NCBI GenBank assembly: GCA_030386875.1
Contig: CM059576.1
Span: 68,261,581-68,325,580, forward strand
DNA length: 64,000 nt
Source of the DNA: Morinoia aosen
Lineage: Eukaryota; Arthropoda; Malacostraca; Amphipoda; Talitridae
Direction of reading: 5' to 3'
The position numbers and the translations under genes are program-made. Position 1 is the stretch's first letter; every line of letters starts with the position of its first letter. Shown here one piece after another: positions 35,147 to 47,061 of the stretch. The notes beneath the pieces were generated by a model that saw only the letters and a list, made by a program, of their open reading frames with translations, did no database searches and was not told the origin of the DNA.

Positions 35147-35952
35147 CAAGTGCGGAGTTTTCAACGTCTATTGGCTATAAGTGCACTAAACTTCACCCAT
35201 TTGCCCAACAACCCGCCCACTTTTTGACTACTCACGACCTGGCTGTAGTCAACCCTCAACCGTTGCGATCAAGCATGTGTTGATTCTATTGACTGCATCT
35301 GCAAGGATACTGGTGGTAATACGGCGCAAGTGCTGTGCGGACAATTATTGTCGATTATACACGATGGTGTTCTCAGGAGATTATGTTGTGATTTTAATCG
35401 AGATGTACAAAGATTTCTAATGCTTATTGAATACTAAATTGGAAAAATATAAAAATATAAACTCTCGAGTTGATGCGTATTTGAAAACTCCTGAGTCTCC
35501 CAAATTATTCAGTGGAAGCAGTAAAATCACTGGAACTGACGAAGTGTACTAACCAAAACTATGGCCGACAATCTTCTCAGCTTTTTGAAAGATGTTATCT
35601 GCGATAATGTAGCTTCCCAATCTAGCTCCTGGTGGGATGGAGTTTCTCATTACTGCATCCTCTTTCTGAATTTTTTCAGTCACTTTGTAGAGAAGTTGCT
35701 GAAACATAGGTACTTCAAGCCACATATGATTTTAGAATAATCGCTCATCAGCACTTAGCTGCTGAAAAATAGATCTTTAGCTACCAAGAGCTTGTCTATG
35801 TTGAAGCCGCTCTCTTCACTACATTGATTGCGTTGACTACAAGCGGTAACACTGTGTATAAGCATCGGCTGCAGTTGCGCAAGCAATTACTCTCATGTGC
35901 GTGGCTTCGTGTGAACACGAGTTGTCAATTGGCGTAGAAAACTCTGCACGTG
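35147..35952. mobile_element. Family A TIR element, copy 2 (uninterrupted, about 806 bp)
   Basis: The ends CAAGTGCGGAGTTTTCAACG and, reversed, CACGTGCAGAGTTTTCTACG form imperfect terminal inverted repeats flanked by TA at 35145-35146 and 35953-35954. The interior aligns with copy 1 at 25980-28543 throughout (for example CCACTTTTTGACTACTCACG-type and AACCAAAACTATGG segments) but lacks the 1.7-kb insertion. It therefore defines the empty site and the size of the parent element. No protein is encoded. Confidence 0.85.
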
Positions 35953-36136
35953 TATAATGGCCTTTAGGAGAGTGCTTTGAAAAGCCATTGTCATTAGGTT
36001 GTGCCAGTATAAATTAGAAAACGCGATCGTAACTTTTTTTGATACCAGCAAAAGCATGCTTATTATGAGACATTCAGTCACATATTTCGAACTCGATTTG
36101 TAAACGTTTGTAAGCCAGTTCAACGTGTTTTCCAAG

Positions 36137-36292
36137 GGTTGACTCGCCATTGCTGGCCGCTGATGTTAAAGTTGAAGGCGCTTCGGTGCTTCCTTCACTG
36201 CCTCGTCCGAGGCTGATTGTAGACGAAATTCCTTCAGGATCTTGGATGAAAGTAGTTCAAACTATAACGAGTTTAACTCCTTTCAGTTACAG
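36137..36292 (+). CDS. Candidate exon, plus-strand set
   Basis: The acceptor TTCAACGTGTTTTCCAAG precedes 156 nt open in one plus frame (VDSPLLAADVKVEGASVLPS, LPRPRLIVDEIPSGSWMKVV, QTITSLTPFSY) ending at a consensus donor CAG|GTGAGT. It leaves two bases, which the candidate at 36827 completes to an Arg codon. The minus strand over the same DNA also has a long open frame (GSEGSTEAPSTLTSAASNGE) but no donor I can support. The product is not recognised. Confidence 0.45.
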
Positions 36293-36826
36293 GTGAGTCT
36301 CTTCCCTAAATGGCGCATTATTAAATGTTCTTAAATTTTTTACCTGTAGATAACTTTCAACTAGTATACTTTTAATGATTTTCTCTATGGTAAACGATAC
36401 CAGGGATTTTTTAAGATACCAGTGAAAGCACTCACTACACCGGTTTTGGTTTCTCATGACTGGGTGGAACAAAAAGATGTTCCTCATTTCATGCCACGTT
36501 TAAAACTATGACAGCGTTCTTATTTGAAATATCATGCACGCTGCAGAGCTTTCTAAAATATATACAAATCCTATTTCCTGTCTTTTAGATCCTGATTGTT
36601 CGAGATTAGATAACATAGATAAAAAATACCAAAACTTGTGTTTGCAGTATAAATAATGAAAACATTTTCTATGTCGATTATTTTACGTAAGTTAAAATGA
36701 ATTTAGAATTTCAGTGATCCAGAGAATAGTAAACCTTTTAAATACTGTTCTAAAATTGACATGTGCATTGTGTAACGCACCAGCGTAACAGAAAGCTTTT
36801 CAATTTCTTGGTTGAGGCTCTTTGAG

Positions 36827-36909
36827 AGTTCAAGTGTACGTAAAGACGGGCATTGCAAAATTTTCCAAGCCTTTTGACGGGAGGATAACATACTCTGTCG
36901 TTGATTTTT
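36827..36909 (+). CDS. Candidate exon, plus-strand set
   Basis: After a pyrimidine-rich stretch ending GGCTCTTTGAG, 83 nt are open in the frame that continues from the exon at 36292, reading VQVYVKTGIAKFSKPFDGRI then TYSVVDF, with the donor TTT|GTGAGT. It leaves one base, compatible with the exon candidate at 50954. The acceptor is only fair and the antisense strand is also open, so confidence is limited. Confidence 0.35.
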
Positions 36910-36959
36910 GTGAGTCCTCTTATTCCTCGGGCAAATTATGCCTCCAGTTGAGGCGTCTT

Positions 36960-37160
36960 CGATTTTGGGTTGGTAAGGTAAACAAGCGATGGTCTTCGAA
37001 GATTACTTTACTAGTATTCAAGCGTGCGAAGTGGCGGACTGATGCTGTTTACGTTTGGAGAGTGCGCGACAATCAGTGAACTCGGGCACACTACCAGCCT
37101 TGGCAAGCGCTGCAAGTAGGGCGGGACATATCTCCCTCCTCCCAAAAATTATTCGGCTCA
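36960..37160. repeat. Dispersed repeat, copy 1 (partner at 47770)
   Basis: The segment GTTGGTAAGGTAAACAAGCG through ACTAGTATTCAAGCGTGCGA to CATATCTCCCTCCTCCCAAA aligns with 47770-47990, which has GTTGGTTAGGTAGAGAAACA, ACTAGTATTCAGGCGCGTGA and CATCCCTCCCCCTTCCCCAA in the same order. Both are in direct orientation, about 10.8 kb apart. The family is unidentified. Confidence 0.65.
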
Positions 37161-38636
37161 AAAATACAAAATGAGCTAATACAGAGTGATTCATTCTTAA
37201 TATTTCAATAGGTATTAGTACACGACATATTTAAAAAAAACACGACACGACATAGAAAAGCAATAATAGTAGCACAGCCCGCCATTACCAAAAAAATAAA
37301 GCAACAAACACATAGTTTAAACTGGTTTAACATGTATGATGAAGCAACACGAAACGGAAAATGGGCATCGTAAGCAAACGAAATAACTGTGTCCTTTTCC
37401 TGATAATTCAGCATTGAAAATACATTAAGGGAGACTTAAAACTTGACCTCAACTAGGCAAGTAACGCAAGTAACCTCGTATATCTAATAACGGATTGTTG
37501 ATTCAAGCTCATAAAGAATTGAATTTTAATTTTACACGATATCACCAACTCTCACAGTAATTAGTAATTTCGTATCATCGAAAACTGTTTTACAAATCTA
37601 GGCTTCATTAACTTCAATCAATCACTTCAGAAAATTCTTCAAAATCCTATGATAAATTTGTTTTCACGACAGTTTTAACTTGTTAAACGCTTCTGGAGAA
37701 TGCTTCCAACGATGTTTGCGTTGAGTTATTACAACAATGAAAGACTTGAAATATTACTGAACAAATTAAAATATGGTTCCTAATGAGGTACAAGCACTAG
37801 ATAATGCTTGGCCACAAGCAATTTAATAAAAGCATAGATCGAACTGATGCCTGTATTACTCAGTGTACTGCAAGACAAGTAAAAAAAATCGCTTGAAAAC
37901 GCAAGAATTAGGAGGCAGAATTACCAAAAAACTTACAACCAAAAACAGCGAAAAAACATTTTGAGATTCTGATTCATTTTCTACTCCACACCTCGTACAA
38001 CAACGTACAAACATGGGTACATTATGTAAGAAAAGGAACAGTTAAAAATTAGCAACCACGTAGAAGTAACCGTTGTACAATTTTTAATCGGCTTAGTGTA
38101 AAATTTTGAATGGGAAAATTATTAAAAATAACGAAATAGCAAGTTAAGGCATTCCGACTTAGGAATCTTGGATATAAAAACCCAAGAAGTTGAACAAAGT
38201 CTACTACTACAAAAAGCAATGATTCATGAAGATGTCCCGAAAATTTTGAAAATCCAACAAAGGAAACTGATTAACAGTTTTGTAACGGCAAATATCAAGT
38301 CAATTCCTTAATTAGAAAATTATATAATCAATTACTCCCCCAACGTTAAACTTGATAGCAAATTATATTAGTTCACCGGTTTCGTGCGGGTACAAAATCA
38401 AAAATCATTTTAGATTACCAAGACAATGAAATCAAGGAAATATATAGAGCCTAATTTCTGCAACGAAATGTTTCCCGTAAGCTCGTATCAAATAATCATA
38501 AAAATAAAACAAATTCACGGTAATAAAATCTAAGTGAAGACCTTAATGCCTAAAAAATTCTAAGGAAAGACTGACCAATATAACTTGGAAAAAGAGTTAC
38601 AAAACTTGATTCGGCAACGTTATTATAACCTAAAAG

Positions 38637-38852
38637 TTATGAGAAGTTTTGCCAAACAAAAGCCTTCAACTTAAAAAAGTATTTAATCTCATCGGAACAT
38701 TTGTTTTGAAACAAGTCCCGGAGAAAACATTTGCTATGCAGTTTTATAGCAGGTACTAAATAAATAATCGCAACAACGAAAACGCACACAAATCTTAGAA
38801 TACAAGAAGAATGTACTTTTCCGTAGTATTGGCGCGAGTACAACTCACCCAT
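38637..38852 (-). CDS. Possible small membrane protein, 71 aa
   Basis: A complete minus-strand frame starts at ATG 38852 and has one hydrophobic segment (ILRFVCVFVVAIIYLVPAI, about residues 18-36). The remainder is basic and Cys/Phe-containing. A TATAAAGG-like box lies about 50 bp upstream (plus-strand TTTATACG at 38901), at a plausible distance from an initiator. No homologue is recognised, and a frame of this length in AT-rich DNA can occur by chance. Confidence 0.2.
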   Translation of the reverse strand: MGELYSRQYYGKVHSSCILRFVCVFVVAIIYLVPAIKLHSKCFLRDLFQNKCSDEIKYFFKLKAFVWQNFS

Positions 38853-40420
38853 GTATACAAAAGATCGTGTTACAAGATGCTGTCTTGATAAGCGTTTGCC
38901 TTTATACGCGTGTGTCTTGAATCTGCCTTTAATACCGACAGGAAGCAGCTTGGAAGTCTTTGCTAACTTGCTCGCATATAACCTGAAACTGAAGCAATAC
39001 GATTAGCATGGCCGTAGTGCATAAAGTAATACATGGATGCATGCATGAACGTACAAGGAAGCAAAATAAGAAACTTATGCTTCAGAATGATGATTTTTGT
39101 TATTTTTTAGACAATCACCCGTAAACTTCTTCAAAAATTTCTAGTCAATCAAAGCAATAACCAATTTCTCAATATCATTCGTGAATTTTTACGAGAAGCT
39201 AATGCTGAGCCAATCAAGATCTGAACAGACAGTCAATTTGCTGGGAGATCAAGACACATCGTCTCCTTATTAAAATCTCGGCATCAGCAGCTTTATACCG
39301 CTTAAATTTTTTGAGCATAATATAAAGTGTTAATTCAGTATTTATATTTTGATCAAGACGTGCGCGTTTCCCATATATGTGCAAGATTGCCAATTCTTGC
39401 AGCGAAAGATCGCATTTAATAAATCACTGTCGGCTTTAGCACAAAAACATTATATATTGTTATACTCTGCACGTATACTGTTAATCTTTAAACGGTTACT
39501 TTACATCGCATGACATATCGCATTACATTAGGGCTTAAACAAAGAGTTATAAAACACAAGCAAATACGTGGTTACGTGAAGCATATATCACAAATACAAC
39601 AATACACAAATCACCACGTGTTAATTCATAACAGTAACTCAGTAATACAAAAATCGCTACTTAATAGTCAAGACGTAAGTCGTAAACGTTTTTTACGTCG
39701 TCTTATATGGGGCAGAATACGGTTCATATTAACTTCACTTTCGTTCATATTACTTTCATAATTTCACCGAGTCATCATGACTCCATCAATAGTCCTAGAC
39801 CCATCTTTCCTGGTCGTGGTCCACATCTTTCATCTTTCACACACAGAGAAGTTAAATAGAGAAGTTAAATTGAAATCTTTGAGTCCAAAGCGCCGGAAAT
39901 ACGGCATCTGATTCAGCATGTGCAGCTTCAAGCGTTTTTGCCGCTCTAGCAACCTTGCCAGAGTTCGATGCCACTCTGAGTCTGATAATCACTGTACAAT
40001 CGTGCAGCATTTTCTCTGTCAGTCTTTGTCTGCAAGTAATCTACTTAGGCAGTTGGCAACGACGGGTTAGTATTTACCGAACCACCAAATGTGGTTAAAA
40101 AGGACGACTTCCGCCTCTTGTTTCATTTGGTACATTCTCATTATTTACCCTTCTCATTATTCGCATTTGGGGCATAATTATTCTGTTCTTCAACGCAAGA
40201 ACGATAACAATCTTCATTGCGTACCTCTGACCCCCTTTCCTGGTTCATGGCATATAGTCCACCACGAAACGGTATTAACTGAGATACAAGGCCCATTGAA
40301 TTCTACGCTACCAGCTTTCCTTAAAAGTTTCATCACTGTCTTTCTCATTTATATCTTCTATATAGCTTATCTGAAATCTTCTCTTATCAACGGAACGGGA
40401 GATTCTGCAATGTGAAATTA

Positions 40421-40540
40421 ATTGCTCAATCATCCATAGTATTGTATTTCATTACTCAATACTCCATGGTATTGTATTCCATTACTCAATACTCCATGGT
40501 ATTGTATTCCATTACTCATTACTTCATAGCATTGTATGCC
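40421..40540. repeat. Tandem array, 4 x 30 bp
   Basis: Units at 40421, 40451, 40481 and 40511 share ATTACTCAATACTCCATGGT plus ATTGTATTCC. The middle two are identical and the outer two are diverged. Confidence 0.85.
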
Positions 40541-40919
40541 TCGAAGTCGCTGTCAATTTACATGGAACGTTACTTACTAAGTACTTTCCCGGTTTACTAT
40601 GTACTTCCTCATAAAACCAGTTATTACCTGTGACGAATTACCAAGGTATCTCTCCAGCCTCTCTGCAGTGCACTACGAGAAGAGTCTTTCTCTTCCTCTC
40701 TGCCTCTTTTTCTTTTGCAAGGTTTCTACTTATTTTTTGCTCGCTATTTTTCTTCTTTCTCATACTCTGAGCAATGACACCCGACATCAGACTTTCACAG
40801 TGTCTGACAATATTAATTATTACTTCCTTACTGCTTAGGGGATTACAATTACCCTCCTCATGAAAAGGTGCCTTTATTCCTTCCAAATGATATCCTTTTT
40901 CGTGAAGTCAATCATTGCA

Positions 40920-40982
40920 TTATTCAGCAAATTAATTGAGTTACTCAGCACATTAATTGCCTTACTCAGCACATTAATTGCC
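40920..40982. repeat. Tandem array, 3 x 21 bp
   Basis: Units at 40920, 40941 and 40962 share TTACTCAGCACATTAATTGC plus C. The last two are identical. The TTACTCA start resembles the start of the 30-bp units half a kilobase upstream. Confidence 0.8.
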
Positions 40983-41041
40983 ATTGTATATTTAATCATG
41001 ATTTCATCATTTTACTAGGCTTAATTCACTGCATTGTACTA

Positions 41042-42825
41042 CCCAGTCGGAAATTATGGTGTGCATCGTCGATGATTATGGTCGAATATGGCCTACAATA
41101 TTGGTAGTTTATTATCTACGTACCCACCATGTTCAACCAAATATGGGGTCGAGTATGGCCGGAATGTCCCTAATTTTTTCCATAAACAACCATAATACAA
41201 TACCATATTTCCACCATTACCGACCATTACCGACTATATACATTTCGTCCGCACAGCCATGATCGACCATAGTACTACCTATATATACCTAAATCTACTA
41301 TTTCGGCGGCACTCGCGAGAACGTCTGCTTAGAACTGCTCTACGTTTTTATGCGGCTTACTTAATTTTGAAATCCTTGTACCATCAAAAAATCAACTGTC
41401 AAAACAATAGAAAATTGCAAACAACAAATTAAGTTTCACGAATATTCCTGATTCGCCGATCTACGACATATCTTTCTTCAAGAAAACTTCGTAACAAAAG
41501 TTTTCCCATCTAAGGTCCCCCAAGAACTTCATTCGAGGGAGTCCAATCGAACTCAGCTGCTAACATATGGAGGTCATGGATACTTTTAATCAGCCTCTGA
41601 ACATATACCGCGCGAAATACCTTAACCGCCCGCCTCAAATAGACAAATACAGTTCAAAAATACAGTAATTTATTTATTTTTGCAAAAATAAAGCGTATAA
41701 TCATAAACAATTGCATAACACAACAAAACACGTAAAACAACGTGTAAAATATTCGTGCTATTTCGCTAGGTAATCAGACTAATGTTAGGATGTTGAAATA
41801 TAATACAAATAATACTTGAGGGCTAACTGAAATAAATGTATGACGCGCCATGGGCGGAAGCACTTCTGTTACTGCCTGTTTTCGACCGAGGCATTTACTG
41901 CTGCGAACGATGAAGGCCATCAGAGAACAATCTGCTTCAATTCGACTGTAGACAATTACTGCTGAGGTCTGTCAAAAAACGCTATTCGAATTGACTCCCA
42001 TGCATTTTGTCTGCGGTGAACTGCTGTAATTCGTATTAAAACTACGATGACTGCGAAAAACTGCCAAAATTCTCCCGCGCAACTGCGCTAATTTTAACTG
42101 GGATCTTGCCCACGTTGCATAGCCACTATCGTAAATTCGTGTTTCTCATTCGAGTGATTCAGAAAGGTTCGAGTCCTCGTCGGGCCCCCTTGAGAATATA
42201 TATATATCATTTTACAACATCTCACGCAATCTTTAACTGGTACTACATACGAATGGAACTTGAATTAGCAATACATGTAAAAACGCGGTAAATAGAAGTA
42301 CATTGCTCAATTAAAGAAAAAAATGCCAGTTTACATACCTTCGTAATGCAGGAAGAAAACGTCCTGCATGTTAAAAATTTATCAAATTTGAAGTTTACAA
42401 CGAAAAACTAATTTGTTTGATCTTCATAACTTACATGCTGCATGCGTATGTTAACACATGCATACTATACATATATTCTTGAAATATCCATGTACTCTCA
42501 AATTGGCTTCCTGACAAATCTTGGACTACCGAATTTCTCTCCACCAATATCGACCTAAACATGCCAAAATCAACGTTGTTCCCACCAACCATAAACAACC
42601 AATATTTCCTTCTCTTATAGCGACCTAAATTTACCAAAATTATCGTTGTTCTCACAAACCATAAACAACCAATATTTCCTCCACCGAAATCGACCAAAAT
42701 ATGCCAAAAGCAACGTTGAGTATTGGTCGGCATCTCGACCATAATGTTTTCATAACCATAATCGACCTTAACTTCTCATACTCTACTATATTCTGCTATA
42801 AGCACAACCATAATTTCCGACTGGG
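41042..42825. mobile_element. 1.8-kb non-autonomous TIR element (CCCAGTCGG ends)
   Basis: Perfect terminal inverted repeats CCCAGTCGGAAATTATGGT at both ends are flanked by TA (41040-41041 and 42826-42827), as expected of Tc1/mariner-type insertion. Near the right end about 70-bp units repeat (42535, 42609, 42679) around CCATAAACAACCAATATTTC. Related ATGGTCGA/TCGACCAT motifs occur near the left end. There is no protein-coding frame. The interior holds a tRNA-like segment at about 42112-42190. Confidence 0.8.
42112..42190 (+). ncRNA. tRNA-like pol III promoter, possible SINE head
   Basis: GGTTCGAGTCC at 42166-42176 is a consensus B box. TAGCCACTATCG at 42120-42131 is a rough A box 46 bp upstream, the usual spacing, and a TTTT run follows near 42211. 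The sequence between does not fold into a proper tRNA cloverleaf, so this would be a tRNA-derived SINE head, not a tRNA gene. Only one copy is seen in the window. Confidence 0.3.
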
Positions 42826-43039
42826 TAGTCGTACACTATCTTTCAATTCCTGTTCTCTCAATACAGCGAATTGTTCTTTCAACAATGGATCCCTTGATCC
42901 GTACTCTGTCGACACTACTGCCGCAAAAATTCTCTACTTATTATTTAAACCGCATTGTATAGTTTTAAAAAGGTGTTCGGCGTACCTTTGGGCAAGATTG
43001 AAACGCACTTCCTTCAAGCAACAGTTACACCACTATCTA

Positions 43040-43453
43040 TGTAGGAGTCGGGAGGAATAGGGATTTCTTATGTTGTTACCGGAGTTACTGTTATCAGTAT
43101 GGAAAGCCCGCCGAAGATACTGCTACCTATATAACGCGCTGTAATGTTAAAGCGTCAGACATTCAGACTGTGGTAATCAGACAGTCGAGCGCAGCCACCG
43201 CCGAGCTACGGCGTGTGCGCGTCGCACAGCGGTGCTGGGCGTTGCCTGCCCCGCCCGTCCATTGTGTTCACTGTATTGTGTATCAGTATTGTATCAGCAC
43301 ATCACTCCAATAAAAGGACTTCGCAGCTGTGTGTAATTGCCCTCCCCCTTCACATAAGAAACTGAAACGATGGCTTGAACCTTGGCCCCTCAGGTCAGTG
43401 ATGATCTGAAACGCATCGGGACGGCGGAACTCCCAAAACCGTCAAACTCTACA
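43040..43453 (+). repeat. 5' LTR
   Basis: It carries a TATATAA box (43129-43135) and an AATAAA signal (43309-43314), so a start, R region and polyadenylation site can all be placed inside the LTR. The ends are TGTAGG and CTACA. Confidence 0.9.
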
Positions 43454-43454
43454 G

Positions 43455-43471
43455 TGACGCCGAACAGGGAC
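43455..43471 (+). other. Primer-binding site, tRNA-Lys-like
   Basis: TGACGCCGAACAGGGAC starts two bases after the LTR. It differs by one deletion and one substitution from the well-known complement to the 3' end of tRNA-Lys. Confidence 0.7.
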
Positions 43472-44579
43472 CCATTTAACGGACGTCACCGACAGAGACA
43501 TCGCTAACAGACACGTCGTTAGAGTGATCGTCAGAAGGAACGTCGCCGTGATAATCAGTGAAGGGGAGAGTGAAGTGGAGTGCTTCTTGAGTGTTCATCA
43601 GCACCCCGGAGAAGATGGAGACCACGGAGGCTGTTCCGCGACGCAACTAGAAGATTATCCTGCGTGATGGCGGCACCGTGACGAAGGAATTTATTTTTCG
43701 TTATTATATGTAACGACCTCTCGACGCACCCAACTGCAACCAACGAATTAGGTGCAGAAGATGCGGACCTTTTCGACGACGAGACACCAGAAGTATCACA
43801 GACGCGTGATCATTAGTGATCTCGTGGCACGACAGAAAACACGACTTCGGAATGAAGAAAGTTCTCGAGCGGAGGAAAACCACATACGGTTTCTGGAATT
43901 GCGGGAATGGTACCTTTAAGTAGTACGTGTCGTCCGTGTGTTTTTCAACGGTGATAAACATTTCTTTTTTTTCTCGTCGTAAGTGACCTGTTCTAGTGTC
44001 CAGTATTTCTTTTATTTTTCATTGTGAGCAAGATGGTGAGAGCCTTGTTTTTCTGACAATGATGATTTGAGTTTTAAAGTGTACGAACGTGGATACAAAG
44101 ATTTGTTTTGATAAGTTTTGTTTTGTTCTCGTTCACGGTTGGTGAGCGAATTTTCTTTGAGTTTTTGCGTGATTTTTCAGGGCAACGAAGCTCGATTTTT
44201 ACGTGAGTTATAGTTATCATTCACGAACAGTATTTATGATAAAGAAATTCATTTTCGTGAAGATAGAAGCGCAGTGATTCAAAAGCTAATTTTTTTACCA
44301 TGAATGTGTTTTCCCAAAGTGTGTTTTCCCATTACTACAGTGAATTTTTTTTGTACAGTATTTTTCAACAGTGTAGGTTGTATACTGTCACGTATTTTTT
44401 TTTCAGTGTAGCCAGCGCTGCGCTGTGTTGTGAGAGGTCTGTCTGGCAGATATCAGTTTTGCTTGCGGTTTCCGGCGATAGTATACCAGCGATAGAGCTG
44501 TGAAGCTGTGAAGCTCGCGAACGTTTCAGTCTGTACTGAATTCTGTATATTATTCCTGGTTTTTAAAGGGTTTTTTGAA

Positions 44580-44880
44580 ATGTTTTATTCGCAATTATAG
44601 TGGTGTCATGTTTTCTAACGTGTGCAGATAATTTCCGTTGTGTTTATTTTCGACGCACACGTTTTTGACGGGTTGTTTTAAATTTTTTTTGTTTTGTCAT
44701 GTTGTGTAACTCGTGCATTTTTTTCGTGTTTAGTTTCGACGCACGTAATTTTTTTTGAGATGTTTTTGAGATGGTTTTTTTTGAAGTGTTTTCATGTTGA
44801 GTAACAGGTGCAGAGTTTTGCAATTGTAATTGTACTTTCCCGAAATTGTTTTGTTTTTTCACGTGTATGGTAACGCGTGC
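44580..44880 (+). repeat. Imperfect T-rich repeats in LTR-element interior
   Basis: Three diverged units of about 100-115 bp each contain a TCATGTT..GTAAC..GTGCA segment followed by a TTTCGACGCAC motif in the first two. They lie in the long untranslated interior. No function is evident. Confidence 0.45.
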
Positions 44881-46647
44881 GTCTTAAGATTGCAGGAGCA
44901 ATCTTCGTAAATGAAAGGGATGGTGTTCTGTATAATGGTATTTATGCATGTATAATTCGATTCGATTCGTTTATTTGTGCGATTTAGGGATTACGGTAAA
45001 TGCGATTTTTATATGGGTTATATGATTTATTTTGATGCATTCGTGATATTGCATTTCTATTGTATTGGAAAGTTGTGAAGATATGCAGAGCGGGTTCTGG
45101 TGTTTTCCCCACGTTGGAAAACCTAACAACAAGAGAGTCTTGTCACAACAGATAGAACAACAGTTTAAAATTAGATCGTTCGTGGTGAAACCCGCAAGGA
45201 GCTCAACGAAGTAAACAGGATGTACTAAGCCGTCGTGTTTAGGACAAACAGCGGATGTAGAGTCGATAGAGTCGAGACCGAGCCAGCAACGACTGGGGCC
45301 TTCGTATATGAGAACTTGAAAACTTTCAATTAACTTTAAGGCTCAGCCCACACTAACTTCAATCCAACTTGTCAAAAGTGCACCAGTGCCACCTAAGTTA
45401 AAAATTATTCTGGTCTGGTCATATTAATTTCATTTATCAGTAATTCAATCCAATCTTGTTGTAATAATATTCCTTAAAATATTATTATTCCTAAAAATAT
45501 TTAAAAGAAAGGATTACCTTCGAATAACTTATTTATTTATTGATAACATCTTCGAAGTATAACATTGGGACTTGTTAAGTTTCTGGTTTATATTTTGATT
45601 ATCCTTGACTTGATTCAATTTGATTTCATTTGATTTATCTTTGATCTGTTTCATTCAACACCGTGATGTTTTGTATGTGTTTTATTTTAATCTGCGTTCA
45701 TTCTTTAAGAATGTTGCGATACGTAAGTGGTTTACAAATTATTTATATATTTTTCCATGTACTTGATATTTATAATCAGCTGTCAGCTGTCGCGCTGCAG
45801 ACGTGCAGTTTGCTGCTGGCCTTTCGTTTCCGGTACTTGCGATAGAATGTCGTGAGACTCTCAACTTTATTTTATTTTTGTGTACTGTGCGACTTTATTC
45901 TTTATGCATTATTAATCAAGCTTCCATTTATTCTGCTTTGATACGCTTTTGTTAAATGTAGGCGTTCGTTTCATCATGCACATCATTCACGACTCTATTA
46001 AGTTTCATTCTCTGTTCGGAAATAATAACTTTTCTCTTCTTTTATTCTTCAGTGAAAATGTCACTCCATCATCATGTAAACAATGTTAAACAAAAGAGTA
46101 TACCTCTTAACATAACGAAACATGTAAGACATCGTTCAGTAAGACTGAAAAAAAAAGGATAATGGCCAATAATTACGTAGGCAGTTAGGTGAATGTTAAA
46201 ATAATAGGCGTGAAGAATGAAAAGGGAATGTCAGCCTGATGAAGTGAGTGAAGTATGAATCACAGCGAAAGTTATGTGTGATGTCGTGTGTTTGCGTTAG
46301 TCACATGATCTTTCGTCGTTCGATGGATGTTGTCCGTCAAGAAATAATAAATACATACCGCGCTTTGTTTTATTTTGCTGTCTGTTAAATTGTTTTGCTT
46401 TGTTCATCACTATTTTATGATGTGATGTATTTTAGTTTTTGCCGTTTATGCTTTTGTAGTATTGTGTTCTTTGCTTCAGAAAATGCGATGATCAATTGAC
46501 CACTAGTTATGTATATTCACATCGGCTCTACCTTCATTGAACGTAATTGATTTAACGTAAATTATCCACATCAACATCATGAACCTTTTGTAATTTTTGA
46601 TATGGGTTATGAAGTGGGAGGACCCACTTCCTCGAGGAGGGGAGCCA

Positions 46648-47061
46648 TGTAGGAGTCGGGAGGAATAGGGATTTCTTATGTTGTTACCGGAGTTACTGTT
46701 ATCAGTATGGAAAGCCCGCCGAAGATACTGCTACCTATATAACGCGCTGTAATGTTAAAGCGTCAGACATTCAGACTGTGGCAATCAGACAGTCGAGCGC
46801 AGCCACCGCCGAGCTACGGCGTGTGCGCGTCGCACAGCGGTGCTGGGCGTTGCCTGCCCCGCCCGTCCATTGTGTTCACTGTATTGTGTATCAGTATTGT
46901 ATCAGCACATCACTCCAATAAAAGGACTTCGCAGCTGTGTGTAATTGCCCTCCCCCTTCACATAAGAAACTGAAACGATGGCTTGAACCTTGGCCCCTCA
47001 GGTCAGTGATGATCTGAAACGCATCGGGACGGCGGAACTCCTGAAACCGTCAAACCTTACA
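46648..47061 (+). repeat. 3' LTR
   Basis: Same length as the 5' LTR, with one substitution (TGGCAATC against TGGTAATC) and four more in the last 30 bp. It ends CCTTACA. Confidence 0.9.

Larger units (their letters stand above)
43040..47061 (+). mobile_element. Non-autonomous LTR retrotransposon, 4.0 kb
   Basis: Two 414-bp direct repeats (43040-43453, 46648-47061) begin TGTAGGAGTCGG and end in ACA. A 4-bp TCTA duplication flanks them (43036-43039, 47062-47065). A primer-binding site follows the left LTR, and a purine-rich tract (GAGGAGGGGAG) precedes the right one. The 3.2-kb interior has no gag or pol: the longest sense frame is 67 codons. It is thus a LARD-like element that must rely on enzymes from a relative. 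The LTRs differ at five positions by my reading (about 1.2%), so insertion is fairly recent. The 4-bp duplication suggests the Gypsy-type lineage. Confidence 0.9.

Noticed and set aside
44644-44862. Lysine-rich 72-codon minus-strand frame in the LTR element
   Set aside because: It is antisense to T-rich repeats in the element interior and has no protein-like features beyond composition.
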